Made by a program: the position numbers and the translations under genes. The notes under the pieces were generated by a model. That model did no database searches. It had not been told where the DNA came from and worked only from the letters and a program-made list of their open reading frames with translations. Source: Bradyrhizobium genosp. SA-3 (GTDB taxonomy: Bacteria > Pseudomonadota > Alphaproteobacteria > Rhizobiales > Xanthobacteraceae). Taken from it: a stretch of DNA of 63,640 bases. Shown piece by piece: positions 48,574 through 57,501 of this stretch; the first letter of the stretch is position 1; each line of letters begins with the position of its first letter. The DNA is taken from positions 1 through 63,640 of the forward strand of contig NZ_PSRT01000038.1 in assembly GCF_004212635.1 (NCBI RefSeq), read 5' to 3'.

Positions 48574-49587
48574 TCACGCGTTCGAAACCGCGATCAGGCG
48601 CTTCAGTCGAGCGGCTGCGGCGCCGCGATCAAGTGATTCTTGTCCAAGTGCTACGGCCTCCTGCAGGGTCGAGGCCCGCCCGGCCACGACCAATGCCGCC
48701 GCCGCGTTCAAAAGCGCGGCGTCGCGAAATCGACCTGGTACGCCATCAAGCACATTTTGCAGCGCAACGGCATTAGCCTCGGCATCGCTGCTCTCCAGCG
48801 CGTCGTTGTGGCAGCGGGGGAGCCCGGCTTCTTCCGGCGTCACTTCGAAGGTGCGGATTATACCCGCCTCAAGCGCAGCAACAAAGGTTGGACCGGTGAG
48901 GGTTATTTCGTCGAGCCCGTCCGAGCCATGAACAACCCATACCGACTCGGCACCAAGGTTCTTCAAGACGTACGCCAGAGGCTGCACCCATTCGGGAGAG
49001 AATACCCCAACGATCTGCCGCTTGACCCCGGCCGGATTGCACAGAGCCTCGATCAGATTAAAGATCGTGTGGGTTCCAAGTGCGCTTCGGATCTGCCCGA
49101 CGCGCTGCCTCGCCGGATAATGGGCTGACGTAAACATGAAGCCGATGTCGGCTTCCTGCACACAACGTGCAATGGCCTCAGGTTTGAGATCGACCTTCAC
49201 GCCGAGGCGCGTCAACAAGTCCGCGGCGCTTGAACCCGAAGACGCAGCGCGATTGGCATGCTTGGCGACAGGAATGCCCGCCCCGGCGACAACGAAGGAA
49301 GCACACGTCGACACGTTGACCGAATACATAAGGGTGTCGCTCATGCCAGCGATACCGATAGGGTCGCATGCCGCCTCGATCCGCGGCATTCTATTCCGTA
49401 TCGCGGAGGCGGCGCCGGTGACTTCTTCGACCGTCTCGCCCCGGACCCGCATCCCCATCAACAAGCCACCGATTTGCGAGGGAGTCGCGTAACCCGACAT
49501 CAGGCTGTCGAAGGCTGACGCAGTTTCCTCACGCGTCAGAGTGGCGCCGGTGGCAACTTTGCCGATGATCGATTTAAGCGCTTCCAT
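48574..49587 (-). CDS. TrpD-like phosphoribosyltransferase with altered PRPP motif
   Basis: A 337-residue member of the anthranilate phosphoribosyltransferase / nucleoside phosphorylase fold: [90 protein letters not shown] (canonical F.FAP..HPA...V...R..LG) and [13 protein letters not shown]. However the PRPP motif GTGGD reads GIAGMSD, KHGN is KHAN, and F.FAP is FMFTS. It may use another substrate or be inactive in Trp synthesis. No other trp gene is nearby. Its upstream region holds box E. Confidence 0.85.
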   Translation of the reverse strand: MEALKSIIGKVATGATLTREETASAFDSLMSGYATPSQIGGLLMGMRVRGETVEEVTGAASAIRNRMPRIEAACDPIGIAGMSDTLMYSVNVSTCASFVVAGAGIPVAKHANRAASSGSSAADLLTRLGVKVDLKPEAIARCVQEADIGFMFTSAHYPARQRVGQIRSALGTHTIFNLIEALCNPAGVKRQIVGVFSPEWVQPLAYVLKNLGAESVWVVHGSDGLDEITLTGPTFVAALEAGIIRTFEVTPEEAGLPRCHNDALESSDAEANAVALQNVLDGVPGRFRDAALLNAAAALVVAGRASTLQEAVALGQESLDRGAAAARLKRLIAVSNA

Positions 49588-49759
49588 CGAACTTTACACA
49601 TTCCTTGTCCAAACCTAGGGCTCTTCCGTTCAACCAGGCATCGTTGAGACCTGGCACCGGTTGCCTTGATGCAGCTGCCCGTCCCATCCGCAACGCGCCA
49701 TGGTCTCATTGATGCTTGAGGCTGCAGTCGGTTGAGTGTGGGGCACCCTTGGCGAGGCT

Positions 49760-49787
49760 ACAACCTGACGCTACGTGAGGGTCAAGC
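49760..49787 (-). promoter_or_regulatory. MerR-type promoter element, copy E
   Basis: Minus strand: -35 TTGACC, 19-bp spacer with ACGTAGCGT, -10 TAGCCT. It lies about 170 bp upstream of the TrpD-like gene and points at it. Confidence 0.65.
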
Positions 49788-50168
49788 TCTCCATTTCGGT
49801 GGTGCCATCGAGAGGAGATCGCTGGCCAGTTAGAGCACGGCAGTTGCTTGACGCCAGGACCGATGGCACTGTCTCGCGCCCGCTTGCCGCGTCCGCAGCG
49901 GCCTCTTTACCGCGGTGTTCCGGCCGGATCACCGCATCCTTCAAAGCCTTTTAGCTTTCCGGCGCCGGCATCGTGGAGCGTTGAAGCGGCTTCCTCTACC
50001 TGCTTCGAGGCTATCGGTGCTGAGTAGATCGAGGCCGATTCAGCTGGCTCTACAAAATATCCCGACCTGATTGTAAATGAAGGTACGCAGGACAGCCCTC
50101 ATAGAGCGATGGACTCGTCCCGTGGATCCGCCCGCATGAGGCGGTGACTCGCCGTTTTCGGTCCTGTC
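49788..50168. other. no recognisable gene
   Basis: Between box E and the end of the carboxyltransferase gene. Nothing supported. Confidence 0.4.
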
Positions 50169-51776
50169 TTACAGTCGGAATACGCCGTACTGCGGCGCGT
50201 CGATCGGCGCATTGAGCGAAGCGCTCAATGCGATTGCGAGGGCAGTTCTGGTATCGACAGGATCAAGAATGCCGTCGTCCCAGATTTCCGAGGTCGCATA
50301 ATAGGCACTTGACCGCTCGCGATATTCTTCAAGAATCGGCGCTCGAATGGCTGCCAATTCCTGGTCCGAGAGGCGCCCTCCGGCGCGAGCCAATTGTCTC
50401 GCCTTGACGTGGGTGAGAACTCCGGCGGCCTGCTCGGCGCCCATCGCAGATATCTGAGAATTCGGCCAGCTGAAAACGAATCGAGGATCAAACGCGCGTC
50501 CCGACATAGCGTAAGTTCCTGCGCCGTGCGAGCTATTACAAATGATCGTAAACTTCGGCACGGACGCTCCGGACACCGCCATGATCAGCTTGGCGCCGTC
50601 CTTGGTGATCCCACGCCGTTCATATTCGCGGCCAACCATAAAGCCCGTGACGTTCTGCAAGAACAGCAGGGGCGTCCGGTTCTTGTCGCACAGCTGAATG
50701 AAATGAGCCCCCTTTAGCGCGCTGTCGCCGAACAGCACGCCATTATTGGCAAGGATCCCGATGTGATATCCATGAAGCCGCGCAAAGCCGCACACGAGTG
50801 ATGTCGCATAGCGCGGCTGGTATTCGTGAAATCGGCTGCCATCGACCAGACGAGCGATGATCTCTCGCATGTCGAACTGCGCTCGCGTGTCCTTTGGAAT
50901 GATCCCGTAGAGTTCGGACGCACTATAGGCGGGCGGCTCGGGGGCTACTCGATCGATCGAGGTCTTCGCTGGTTGGTGGAAGCGAGCAACGACGTCGCGG
51001 GCAATCGCAATTGCGTGGATCTCGGAGCTTGCGAAGTAATCACTGGTGCCTGACACGCTGGTGTGCATGAGGGCACCGCCAAGTTCTTCGGCGGACACTT
51101 GTTCGCCGGTGGCAGCCTTCACAACCGGAGGGCCGCCGAGAAAAATCGCTCCAGTACCTTCGACGATAATGTTGTATTCACTAAGCGCCGGGACGTAGGC
51201 CCCTGCCGCGGTGCAGTGGCCCATGACGATGGCGACCTGCGGCACCCCCATCTTCGAGAGAACGGATTGATTGCGGAGAATTCGACCAGCATGGTAGCGA
51301 TCAGCAAAGAATTCCGCCTGCAAAGGCAGGAATCCGCCGGCGCAGTCGCACAGGTGAACCACCGGCAGACGGTTTTCGATGGCTATATCCAGGGCCCGCA
51401 CGATCTTCTTGACCGAGAGCGGATACCATGCGCCGCTCTTCACGCTGGCATCGTCGGCGTGAACAATAACCTCTCGTCCCGCCACAATGCCGATGCCGAC
51501 GACCTGGGCGGCGCCGGGCACCTCGCCGTCGTATGCCTTGTTAGCCGCCAGCGTCGAAAGCTCCAGGAACGGAGTTTCCGGATCGAGCAAGGCCGCGAGT
51601 CGCTCACGAACAAACAGTTTATTCTGTCGACGCAGCCGCTCGAAGTCCCGCTCGGGCCGGTGGAAGCGGGCAACGCGTTGGCGCTCCTTCAATTCGGCGG
51701 CAAGTTGTCTGTTGTGCAGGTCGTTGCGACGAAATTCCTGCGAGTTCACGTTCGCCACGGAACCGATCCGCTGCAT
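50169..51776 (-). CDS. acyl-CoA carboxylase, carboxyltransferase subunit
   Basis: A 535-residue crotonase-fold carboxyltransferase of the MccB/PccB type. Seen: RLAALLDPETPFLELSTLAA, VVHLCDCAGGFLPLQAEFF, GHCTAAGAYVPALSEYNIIV (CoA loop), IFLGGPPVVKAATGEQVSAE (oxyanion), LFLQNVTGFMVGREYERRGI and GAGTYAMSGRAFDPRFVFSW. The LQN(V/I)TGFMVG and FLGGPPLV signatures resemble 3-methylcrotonyl-CoA carboxylase beta most closely. Start 51776 (MQRIGSVANVNSQEFRRND). It is two bases from the BCCP gene upstream. Confidence 0.92.
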   Translation of the reverse strand: MQRIGSVANVNSQEFRRNDLHNRQLAAELKERQRVARFHRPERDFERLRRQNKLFVRERLAALLDPETPFLELSTLAANKAYDGEVPGAAQVVGIGIVAGREVIVHADDASVKSGAWYPLSVKKIVRALDIAIENRLPVVHLCDCAGGFLPLQAEFFADRYHAGRILRNQSVLSKMGVPQVAIVMGHCTAAGAYVPALSEYNIIVEGTGAIFLGGPPVVKAATGEQVSAEELGGALMHTSVSGTSDYFASSEIHAIAIARDVVARFHQPAKTSIDRVAPEPPAYSASELYGIIPKDTRAQFDMREIIARLVDGSRFHEYQPRYATSLVCGFARLHGYHIGILANNGVLFGDSALKGAHFIQLCDKNRTPLLFLQNVTGFMVGREYERRGITKDGAKLIMAVSGASVPKFTIICNSSHGAGTYAMSGRAFDPRFVFSWPNSQISAMGAEQAAGVLTHVKARQLARAGGRLSDQELAAIRAPILEEYRERSSAYYATSEIWDDGILDPVDTRTALAIALSASLNAPIDAPQYGVFRL

Positions 51777-51777
51777 T

Positions 51778-52281
51778 TCAGCGCCCTTCTTTGGAGAGCG
51801 TGACCAGCACAACGTCGTGCTCGAAGCTCTCACCTTCCTTGACGTGAATTCGATCGACGATGCCATCCTGTGGTGAGCGTATGATCGTTTCCAGCTTCAT
51901 GCTTTCAATCATCATCAGCGCCATTCCCGCCGAGACCGATTGACCAGGCGAAACTGTGATCGCAACAACAAAGCCAGGCATCGGCGCCCGGGCCACCAGC
52001 GCGTGAGTCTCGTTATTCCCGGAAGCGGACGCTCGCAACGGGTCATTGTAGCGCAAAATGCGCGTCCTGCCGCGGATGTGGAGGTGAATGAGCTCCCCCT
52101 CGATGGCGAACCTGACCGGTTCGCTCTCGCCCGCAATGGTCAAGATGCCGCTGCTGTCGCTGCGATGGGTGAACGCGACAGGGGTAATCACCTGGTCTCG
52201 CAGATGAAGCCGGTAGCCCTGCTGGCTGGATGAAAGCCACAATTCATGATCTACGCCGTCGACCTCGAATGAGTGATGCAC
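51778..52281 (-). CDS. biotin carboxyl-carrier domain protein
   Basis: A 167-residue protein whose last 75 residues are a biotinyl domain: RAPMPGFVVAITVSPGQSVS and ALMMIESMKLETIIRSPQDG, with the biotinylated Lys in ESMKLE (canonical EAMKM). The N-terminal half is a BT-like beta region. In most MCC enzymes this domain is fused to the biotin carboxylase; here it is a separate gene, 1 bp after the carboxylase stop and 1 bp before the carboxyltransferase gene. Confidence 0.9.
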   Translation of the reverse strand: MHHSFEVDGVDHELWLSSSQQGYRLHLRDQVITPVAFTHRSDSSGILTIAGESEPVRFAIEGELIHLHIRGRTRILRYNDPLRASASGNNETHALVARAPMPGFVVAITVSPGQSVSAGMALMMIESMKLETIIRSPQDGIVDRIHVKEGESFEHDVVLVTLSKEGR

Positions 52282-52282
52282 G

Positions 52283-53752
52283 TCAATTTCTCCAACTGCC
52301 GAGTGCTGCGTGAAGCTCGGGCACGGCGTCGGCCGCTTCGCGGACCGGTCTCGTCAGGAGAGCCGCAGATGCCAGGAACGCAGACATCCCGGCAGAAAAG
52401 GTCCCCATTGCGAGATGTGGGTTTTCTTCCAGGTATCCCGTATGGAACTGACCGCCGAGAAATGCCTCGTCGCAAAGAATCCGGGCGAGCAAGCTCGCGT
52501 TGGTCTCGCACCCAAGTAGAACCAGTTCGCGAACCGCGCGATGGGCTTTCAGAGCGGCCTCTATGCGGCTCGGTGAATGCACGATGATCTTGGCGAGCAT
52601 GGAATCGAACGCCGGCGTGATGTGCTGGCCTTGCATGATGCCGCTGTCGATCCGTACGCCATCCGGATACTCGAGAAGAAGTACTTTGCCGGTGGTCGGG
52701 ACGTATCCGCGTTCGGGAGCTTCCGCGCAAAGCCTGAGTTCGATTGCGTGCCCATTTGAAACAATGTCGGACTGCGAAAGTGCAAGTTCGCGACCCGCTG
52801 CCGCATAGACTTGTTCGGCGATCAGATCGACGCCGGTGATCATCTCGGTCACCGGATGTTCGACCTGAAGGCGTGTATTCATTTCCAGAAAGTAGAACTC
52901 TCCGCCGCTGAAAATGAACTCGACCGTTCCTGCATTCTGATAGTTCGCTGCACGGGCGATGCCGACGGCGGTCTCGCAAATCCGGGTCCGCAATTCTGGT
53001 GATAGCGCTGGCGAGGGCGTTTCCTCGATGATCTTCTGGAACCGGCGCTGCACCGAACATTCGCGCTCGAAGAGATGGACCAGGTTACCGAAGGAGTCGC
53101 CGAGCACCTGCACTTCAATATGTCGCGGGCTTTCGATATATCGTTCAACATAAAGTCGGCCATCTCCAAAGTAGCGACGCGCTTCACTGCTCGCCTGCTC
53201 GATGGCTGCCTCCAACGTAGCAAGGTCTCGTACAATCCGCATTCCCTTGCCGCCACCGCCCCCTGATGGCTTCACGAGCAAAGGAACTCCAATAGCCCGC
53301 GCTCTCGAAACGAATGTCGCCGGATCATCTTCCTCGATGGCGCAGGGTGCGACTGGAAAGCCGTTGCCTTGAACGAAATTACGGGCGCGGATCTTGTCGC
53401 CCATTAGCTCGATAGTTTCTGGAGCGGGTCCGATGAACGCAATGCCGGCCTTTATCACTGCCCTGGCGAATTCCGCACTCTCAGAAAGCATTCCATAACC
53501 CGGATGTAGCGCGCCGGCGTTCGCCTTGTGGGCGGCAGCGATGATCTGCGCGATGTCCAGATAGCTTGCGATCGGCGTGCGGCCGCTGATCGGAATAGCC
53601 AAGTCGGCCATTGAGACGGCCGGGCTTCCCGCGTCGACCTCGTGGTAGGCAATTGCAGAACGAAGTCCAAGCTTGTGCAACGTTTTGATGATACGTACGG
53701 CTATCTCACCCCTATTGGCGATCAGAACTGTATCGAAGGGTAATTTGTGCAT
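52283..53752 (-). CDS. biotin carboxylase subunit
   Basis: A 489-residue ATP-grasp biotin carboxylase. Seen: FDTVLIANRGEIAVRIIKTL, HPGYGMLSESAEFARAV, PLLVKPSGGGGGKGMRIV (ATP loop), ECSVQRRFQKIIEETPSP, FYFLEMNTRLQVEHPVTEMI (catalytic region), LRLCAEAPERGYVPTTGKVL and ALKAHRAVRELVLLGCETNA. Full length. First gene of a three-gene carboxylase operon (BC, BCCP, CT). Together with the CoA ligase at 43 kb it could supply a malonyl- or methylcrotonyl-type CoA; the acyl substrate is unknown. Confidence 0.93.
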   Translation of the reverse strand: MHKLPFDTVLIANRGEIAVRIIKTLHKLGLRSAIAYHEVDAGSPAVSMADLAIPISGRTPIASYLDIAQIIAAAHKANAGALHPGYGMLSESAEFARAVIKAGIAFIGPAPETIELMGDKIRARNFVQGNGFPVAPCAIEEDDPATFVSRARAIGVPLLVKPSGGGGGKGMRIVRDLATLEAAIEQASSEARRYFGDGRLYVERYIESPRHIEVQVLGDSFGNLVHLFERECSVQRRFQKIIEETPSPALSPELRTRICETAVGIARAANYQNAGTVEFIFSGGEFYFLEMNTRLQVEHPVTEMITGVDLIAEQVYAAAGRELALSQSDIVSNGHAIELRLCAEAPERGYVPTTGKVLLLEYPDGVRIDSGIMQGQHITPAFDSMLAKIIVHSPSRIEAALKAHRAVRELVLLGCETNASLLARILCDEAFLGGQFHTGYLEENPHLAMGTFSAGMSAFLASAALLTRPVREAADAVPELHAALGSWRN

Positions 53753-53898
53753 TCGCCTATCCGGACAAGCGCGATTGAACCAGAGCGTCCGTTAATTGTG
53801 GGCGGCCATGCTCGTCATCTGACCTCGCGTGACCATCCTGCAGGTCAGGCTGGGACCACGTCTGGGCATAAGGCAAGCGAAACAGGCCGCCACATCCT

Positions 53899-54198
53899 TC
53901 ACCTCGAGTCGCTGCTTCTCTTGTCAGTGTCTCGCACGGAGATCACGTAGCGACATTGCTGACTGAGGCTCGCTTGCTTGGATCTGAGGCAGGCAGTGAT
54001 AGCGGTGCGATCTGGTATGTGGTTGCTACAAAGGCGGAACACGTCCTGAGTGCAAGCCTCTTTCTCTTCTGCGGTCGGCGTTTGGTCGCGCGCGTTGACC
54101 GGCCCCGGGATTACAGCTGTCATTGCGAGGGCAAGAGCGATGGCGCAGTGGTAGATCTTGAGGCGCGAAGCCAACTGAGTGCGTTGATTTTGAGTCAT
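53899..54198 (-). CDS. small secreted Cys-containing protein, 99 aa
   Basis: Starts MTQNQRTQLASRLKIYHCAI; signal peptide core ALALAMTAVIPGPVNA. The mature part EEKEACTQDVFRLCSNHIPD, RTAITACLRSKQASLSQQC has four Cys spaced as in a family of small bradyrhizobial periplasmic proteins (ACxxDxxRLCxxxxPD...xCLxxxxxxLSxxC). AAGGAA site. Likely periplasmic and disulphide-bonded. Monocistronic, just upstream of the carboxylase operon. Confidence 0.7.
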   Translation of the reverse strand: MTQNQRTQLASRLKIYHCAIALALAMTAVIPGPVNARDQTPTAEEKEACTQDVFRLCSNHIPDRTAITACLRSKQASLSQQCRYVISVRDTDKRSSDSR

Positions 54199-54348
54199 GA
54201 TATTCCTTCAACTCGGTGGGTCTGCGGTATTGTTGTTCCTGCGCGAAGCGCAACATGGCCTGTCAACCGGGAAACAGGCCGGAACTGTTTAAGTACGGTG
54301 CCCGCAGGCTCGTTCTCCCGCTTTTGCGGTCCTGCTGTACGGTGCTGG

Positions 54349-54555
54349 TCATCTGTCCGGCACGACAGAAACGAGACCCGCCGTAGTGGCGGACCCCCCG
54401 CGAAGAAGGGAAGCACTGGCGGCTAAGCTGGCCCAGCAAGTGATGATTTTGGAGCTTCCGGTGATTGTGCGGTCGGTGCATGCCTGCGACGCCGGGTCGA
54501 AGGGGCCGGGCAAAGCTATCGCGACGCAGAGAGAGCAGGCAAAAGCCAGGTGCAC
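54349..54555 (-). CDS. possible small secreted protein, 68 aa
   Basis: GTG 54555 opens a frame with a hydrophobic leader (HLAFACSLCVAIALPGPFDP) and then ASQACTDRTITGSSKIITCW. It follows immediately after an in-frame TGA, so it may be the 3' part of a gene interrupted by a stop. No ribosome-binding site. Confidence 0.25.
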   Translation of the reverse strand: MHLAFACSLCVAIALPGPFDPASQACTDRTITGSSKIITCWASLAASASLLRGGSATTAGLVSVVPDR

Positions 54556-54873
54556 TCAAGCCATTGTTGATGATGCATGCGATCGTGCAGAGCGAACCAT
54601 GATGGCGCGTGTCGAGGCTATGTTTGGTGTAATCGCGCCTGTGTTCCACCTTATGTGAAGACGGCGGGTGGGGTATCTGGGATGGAGCCTTCGTCTTGCG
54701 TCCGTTCCGGTGAGGCTACGGTGATGGGAGCGCCTGCCGTGCAGATCTTGAAACGCGCGATTTCGTTGAGCCGCGACAGGAGCAGCCTCCGATGAAGCGC
54801 GGACAAGAGTGCATCTGGAAGATCTTGTCGTCCTGATTGAGTCGTGCCAGGTGAGTTTAGATGTTTGAGACAT
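54556..54873 (-). pseudogene. degenerate ORF downstream of box F
   Basis: From ATG 54873 the product starts MSQTSKLTWHDSIRTTRSSR. It lies 70 bp downstream of box F, and its start context matches that of the box-D ORF (GAATGTCTCA). Further on, different frames look more protein-like (LNEIARFKICTAGAPITVAS), suggesting frameshifts. Confidence 0.3.
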
Positions 54874-54942
54874 TCGCAATTCTCATGATCTGTCAGGAAG
54901 CGTCTGGATTGTCAGACGTGGTTCCCACTTGTCCAGGATCGT

Positions 54943-54970
54943 ACAATCTGACGCTAGGTGCGATTCAAGC
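54943..54970 (-). promoter_or_regulatory. MerR-type promoter element, copy F
   Basis: Minus strand: -35 TTGAAT, 19-bp spacer with ACCTAGCGT, -10 TACGAT. It points leftward toward the degenerate ORF, the small secreted proteins and the carboxylase operon. Confidence 0.6.
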
Positions 54971-55177
54971 CCCTTCGTGCGTCCGATCGTCTGGGAATGT
55001 CGGGGCTGTGCATTCTTCGTACGAACTTCGGCTGCAACGCGCACTTTGGTGTTTCTGAACAGCGGCTATGCATGGCGATTGTCCGCTTCGGCAACCGGAC
55101 CACGAGCGTCGCTGCTACGTGATTATACGGAGCGCCGCTGTCGCATTTCTTTGATCTGCGAATTGCATGCTCGCGGC

Positions 55178-55384
55178 ATGAATCCGAAAAGTACACTCTA
55201 CCAGCCCGACCACTGGCGAGGCCGTGCGGAAGCAACGCGAAAGAAAGCGGAAGCGCTCGCTGACGGCAAACCCAGAGACAGGCTGCTTAAGATTGCCATG
55301 GAATATGAGAACCTGGCTCGGCGTGCCCAAGTGTGGCAGACGCGCAGAGATGAGGACGATACGTGGCCTGAGCAAGAGCTGTAA
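55178..55384 (+). CDS. small hypothetical protein, 68 aa
   Basis: MNPKSTLYQPDHWRGRAEAT followed by RKKAEALADGKPRDRLLKIA and MEYENLARRAQVWQTRRDED. This helical DHWRxRAEE..A....D...R..ML.IA..YE.LA.RA pattern is common in small bradyrhizobial proteins of unknown function. Start 55178 begins the conserved part; longer frames (from 54929) are nonsense. Confidence 0.65.
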   Translation: MNPKSTLYQPDHWRGRAEATRKKAEALADGKPRDRLLKIAMEYENLARRAQVWQTRRDEDDTWPEQEL

Positions 55385-56006
55385 AGCGTCGCTGCGGTTC
55401 GATAAAAACGCTCCAGCCGGTTGATAGCTACCCCCCCAATGGCTAGGCAAATGTCGCTCAGCAGGCAATTCAGTGGCGCTTGCACGGGACAAGAGGCGGC
55501 ACCATAGGGCGACGCATACCGACGGTCCTGTGCCGCGCTCCAGATCGCGACACGTACGTCGAGGGCTGAGCAGGCCGCCCAACGGCCACTTCAGGTCTAC
55601 TCGTTTAGTCAGCTTCTCGAAAGCTAATCCTCTTACCATGAGGATGCTGGAGCCCTAGACCTGCATTTGCAGTCAATGCGTCGCGCTGAACGTAAAAGGC
55701 CGGATGCCATCCACGCGTGGCAGTGTTGAGCTGTGACAGGTCAGTGTTTGGCACTTCGTCGCGGCTGCAATCCAGGCCGGCAAGCTGGCGGCATATCAGC
55801 TTCGCCAATTCGAGAGCCTCATGCCTCGCTATTTCGTTTGCGTCGGTCGGAAGGGCGGATTTTATATCCAGGCAGCGGCGCTAGGTGTGGACTTGAACCA
55901 AGTCTGTGAAAGAGGTCTCTACGTGCGATTGATGGTGCGCATACGTTGCAGCCGCATGCGAGCGGCGTCCGAAGGTCCTCGCGCCCTTGCTATCGGCGAG
56001 ATGATT
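55385..56006. other. no supported gene; contains a tts box
   Basis: Only the tts box at 55608 stands out; no effector-like ORF follows it closely. Confidence 0.4.
55608..55625 (+). promoter_or_regulatory. tts box (TtsI site), apparently orphan
   Basis: GTCAGCTTCTCGAAAGCT matches the tts-box core GTCAGNTTNTCGAAAGCT exactly and points rightward. Downstream there is no effector-like gene within 1 kb; the nearest start codons give only very short products. Confidence 0.75.
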
Positions 56007-56234
56007 TCAGAAGAACGCTCTGATGATCCAGTAGATACCGACCCAAAGCAGCGCATTTATGAGGAGTGCGGCCAGCGGCCACAGGTTCCACCGCCTTTGC
56101 GCCTGCCGGGAGCGACAATCGGCGCCGTAATGCTTGATCGTTGGGTGCCGTGGTGCGCGCCAATGCGTCATTTCATCAGATGCCGCGCTGGTCCACGGAA
56201 AAATGCCAGGCCTTTCATGCCTCGTATCACTCAT
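56007..56234 (-). CDS. small membrane protein, 75 aa
   Basis: MSDTRHERPGIFPWTSAASD, then a basic region (RQAQRRWN) and one C-terminal transmembrane segment (LWPLAALLINALLWVGIYWI, IRAFF). Start 56234 with GAGGA ten bases upstream. Typical of small rhizobial inner-membrane proteins; function unknown. Confidence 0.6.
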   Translation of the reverse strand: MSDTRHERPGIFPWTSAASDEMTHWRAPRHPTIKHYGADCRSRQAQRRWNLWPLAALLINALLWVGIYWIIRAFF

Positions 56235-56652
56235 AAATTCGCAGTCCTCTTTCAAAGCGCGATTATCAGAATCCTTGTTTGTTGCGCGGCGATCATCCGG
56301 CCGATGATATGCTCGCGCATCGTCGGTACAGGGAGGTCGCTTTCCGTCACCACAGCAATCTGCATGCCACGACGGAGAAGTGCCGGCATCGCTTTGATAG
56401 AAGAAAAAGCGCGTCTGTCGACGTTGGCGACACGGAGTCGCTGCCCGTGGTCGGATTCGCGACGTCGACGTCTGAAAGACAACACCCGCATTAGCAGGAA
56501 AAGGGTGAGCGCTTCGCGAGCGCCATCCCGGAAACAATGCGTTAGGTGTTGCATCGTAAGTGACGCGGGAAGATCGGCCGACGGTCGCAGTTGCAGTCAA
56601 TGAGATCGAGAAATCATTGTCTCTGATCGTTAGCTTACAAGGAGGCAGCGAG

Positions 56653-56901
56653 ATGGCTGGCGATCCGCTGGATGGTATCAGCTCGAAGACGGTTCATGCG
56701 AGGGATCCGCGCCTCTGGTGCGAGCCCGTTCGATTTGGCCCACATACAACTCAATCGTGGTCATATAGATGGCGCATTGGCACTGTTTCAGACCCGGCGA
56801 GAAGGTTGCGAATGATCAAGTACGATCTCACGAAGCAGCAATATCGCCGCGAAGCGTCACCTGGTGCCGCCACTGGTTTTGCGAGCCATCATGGAATGTA
56901 G
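56653..56901 (+). CDS. small hypothetical protein, 82 aa
   Basis: ATG 56653 follows AAGGAGG at seven bases, an ideal site. Product MAGDPLDGISSKTVHARDPR ... MIKYDLTKQQYRREASPGAA ... ASHHGM. No family recognised. It is the first of several small plus-strand genes (57340, 57483) that look phage-derived. Confidence 0.5.
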   Translation: MAGDPLDGISSKTVHARDPRLWCEPVRFGPHTTQSWSYRWRIGTVSDPARRLRMIKYDLTKQQYRREASPGAATGFASHHGM

Positions 56902-57059
56902 ATTTCAAAGGCCATTATAGGGAGCATGCCATGATGACGATCGATTCATTGAAGACGAGGTGACGGGCCAAGAGCCGCCGATTTGATGTGCTCAAGCAGA
57001 ACGCCATGAGACATGAATGGGCACGGGCACGAACGCTTGCTTGAAGCGCGAAAGCTCGA

Positions 57060-57284
57060 TGGCAGATATTACTGGTGCTGATGCGCGCGCTCTGTTCGGC
57101 GATGTACGGCCAGCACTGGCTGGCATCGATGAGCAAGATGCTTCGCATGACAGGGGCTCGAAGACGCAGTTGTCCGGTGAGCGAACCCGTCGGGCTACCA
57201 AGAGCGGGAAGGTGCAATCCGCGGGCTCAGTCGCCATCGCTCAGATCGTGCACGGCTCATAGTCAGGCAATCAGCGGCCATTGA
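57060..57284 (+). pseudogene. HTH-type (phage-like) protein fragment
   Basis: In one frame: MRALCSAMYGQHWLASMSKM, LRMTGARRRSCPVSEPVGLP. This fits small phage/rhizobial HTH proteins with the pattern (M)R.L..ALYG..W...LA..L......VRRW..G. The start of the protein and its end are in other frames. Confidence 0.3.
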
Positions 57285-57339
57285 GAGCGTTCGTCGGCCA
57301 CAATGCGAGCGTTAGAAGACTAATACAGGAGAACGAGTG

Positions 57340-57501
57340 ATGATGGACATCTGCAGCTTTCTCGAATGGTTCGCTGAAGAGTGGCATAGGAACACTCGGC
57401 CGAGGACCGAGCCGGTTGATGAGTTGCGAGACAACGTCATCTACGTTGAGTTCAAGGCCATCCGAGAGGCAAAGGAGGCGGCGTGCGAGCGCAGATCATA
57501 G
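57340..57501 (+). CDS. small hypothetical protein, 53 aa
   Basis: MMDICSFLEWFAEEWHRNTR ... IYVEFKAIREAKEAACERRS. AGGAG site ten bases upstream. Its 3' end overlaps the next gene (GTG 57483) by 19 bp, so it forms an operon with it. Acidic-basic helical; no family. Confidence 0.55.
   Translation: MMDICSFLEWFAEEWHRNTRPRTEPVDELRDNVIYVEFKAIREAKEAACERRS

Noticed and set aside
51063..51803. 246-codon plus-strand frame
   Set aside because: Antisense to the carboxyltransferase subunit gene.
55821..56603. 260-codon plus-strand frame
   Set aside because: No ribosome-binding site or family motif. It runs over the better-supported small membrane-protein gene on the other strand.
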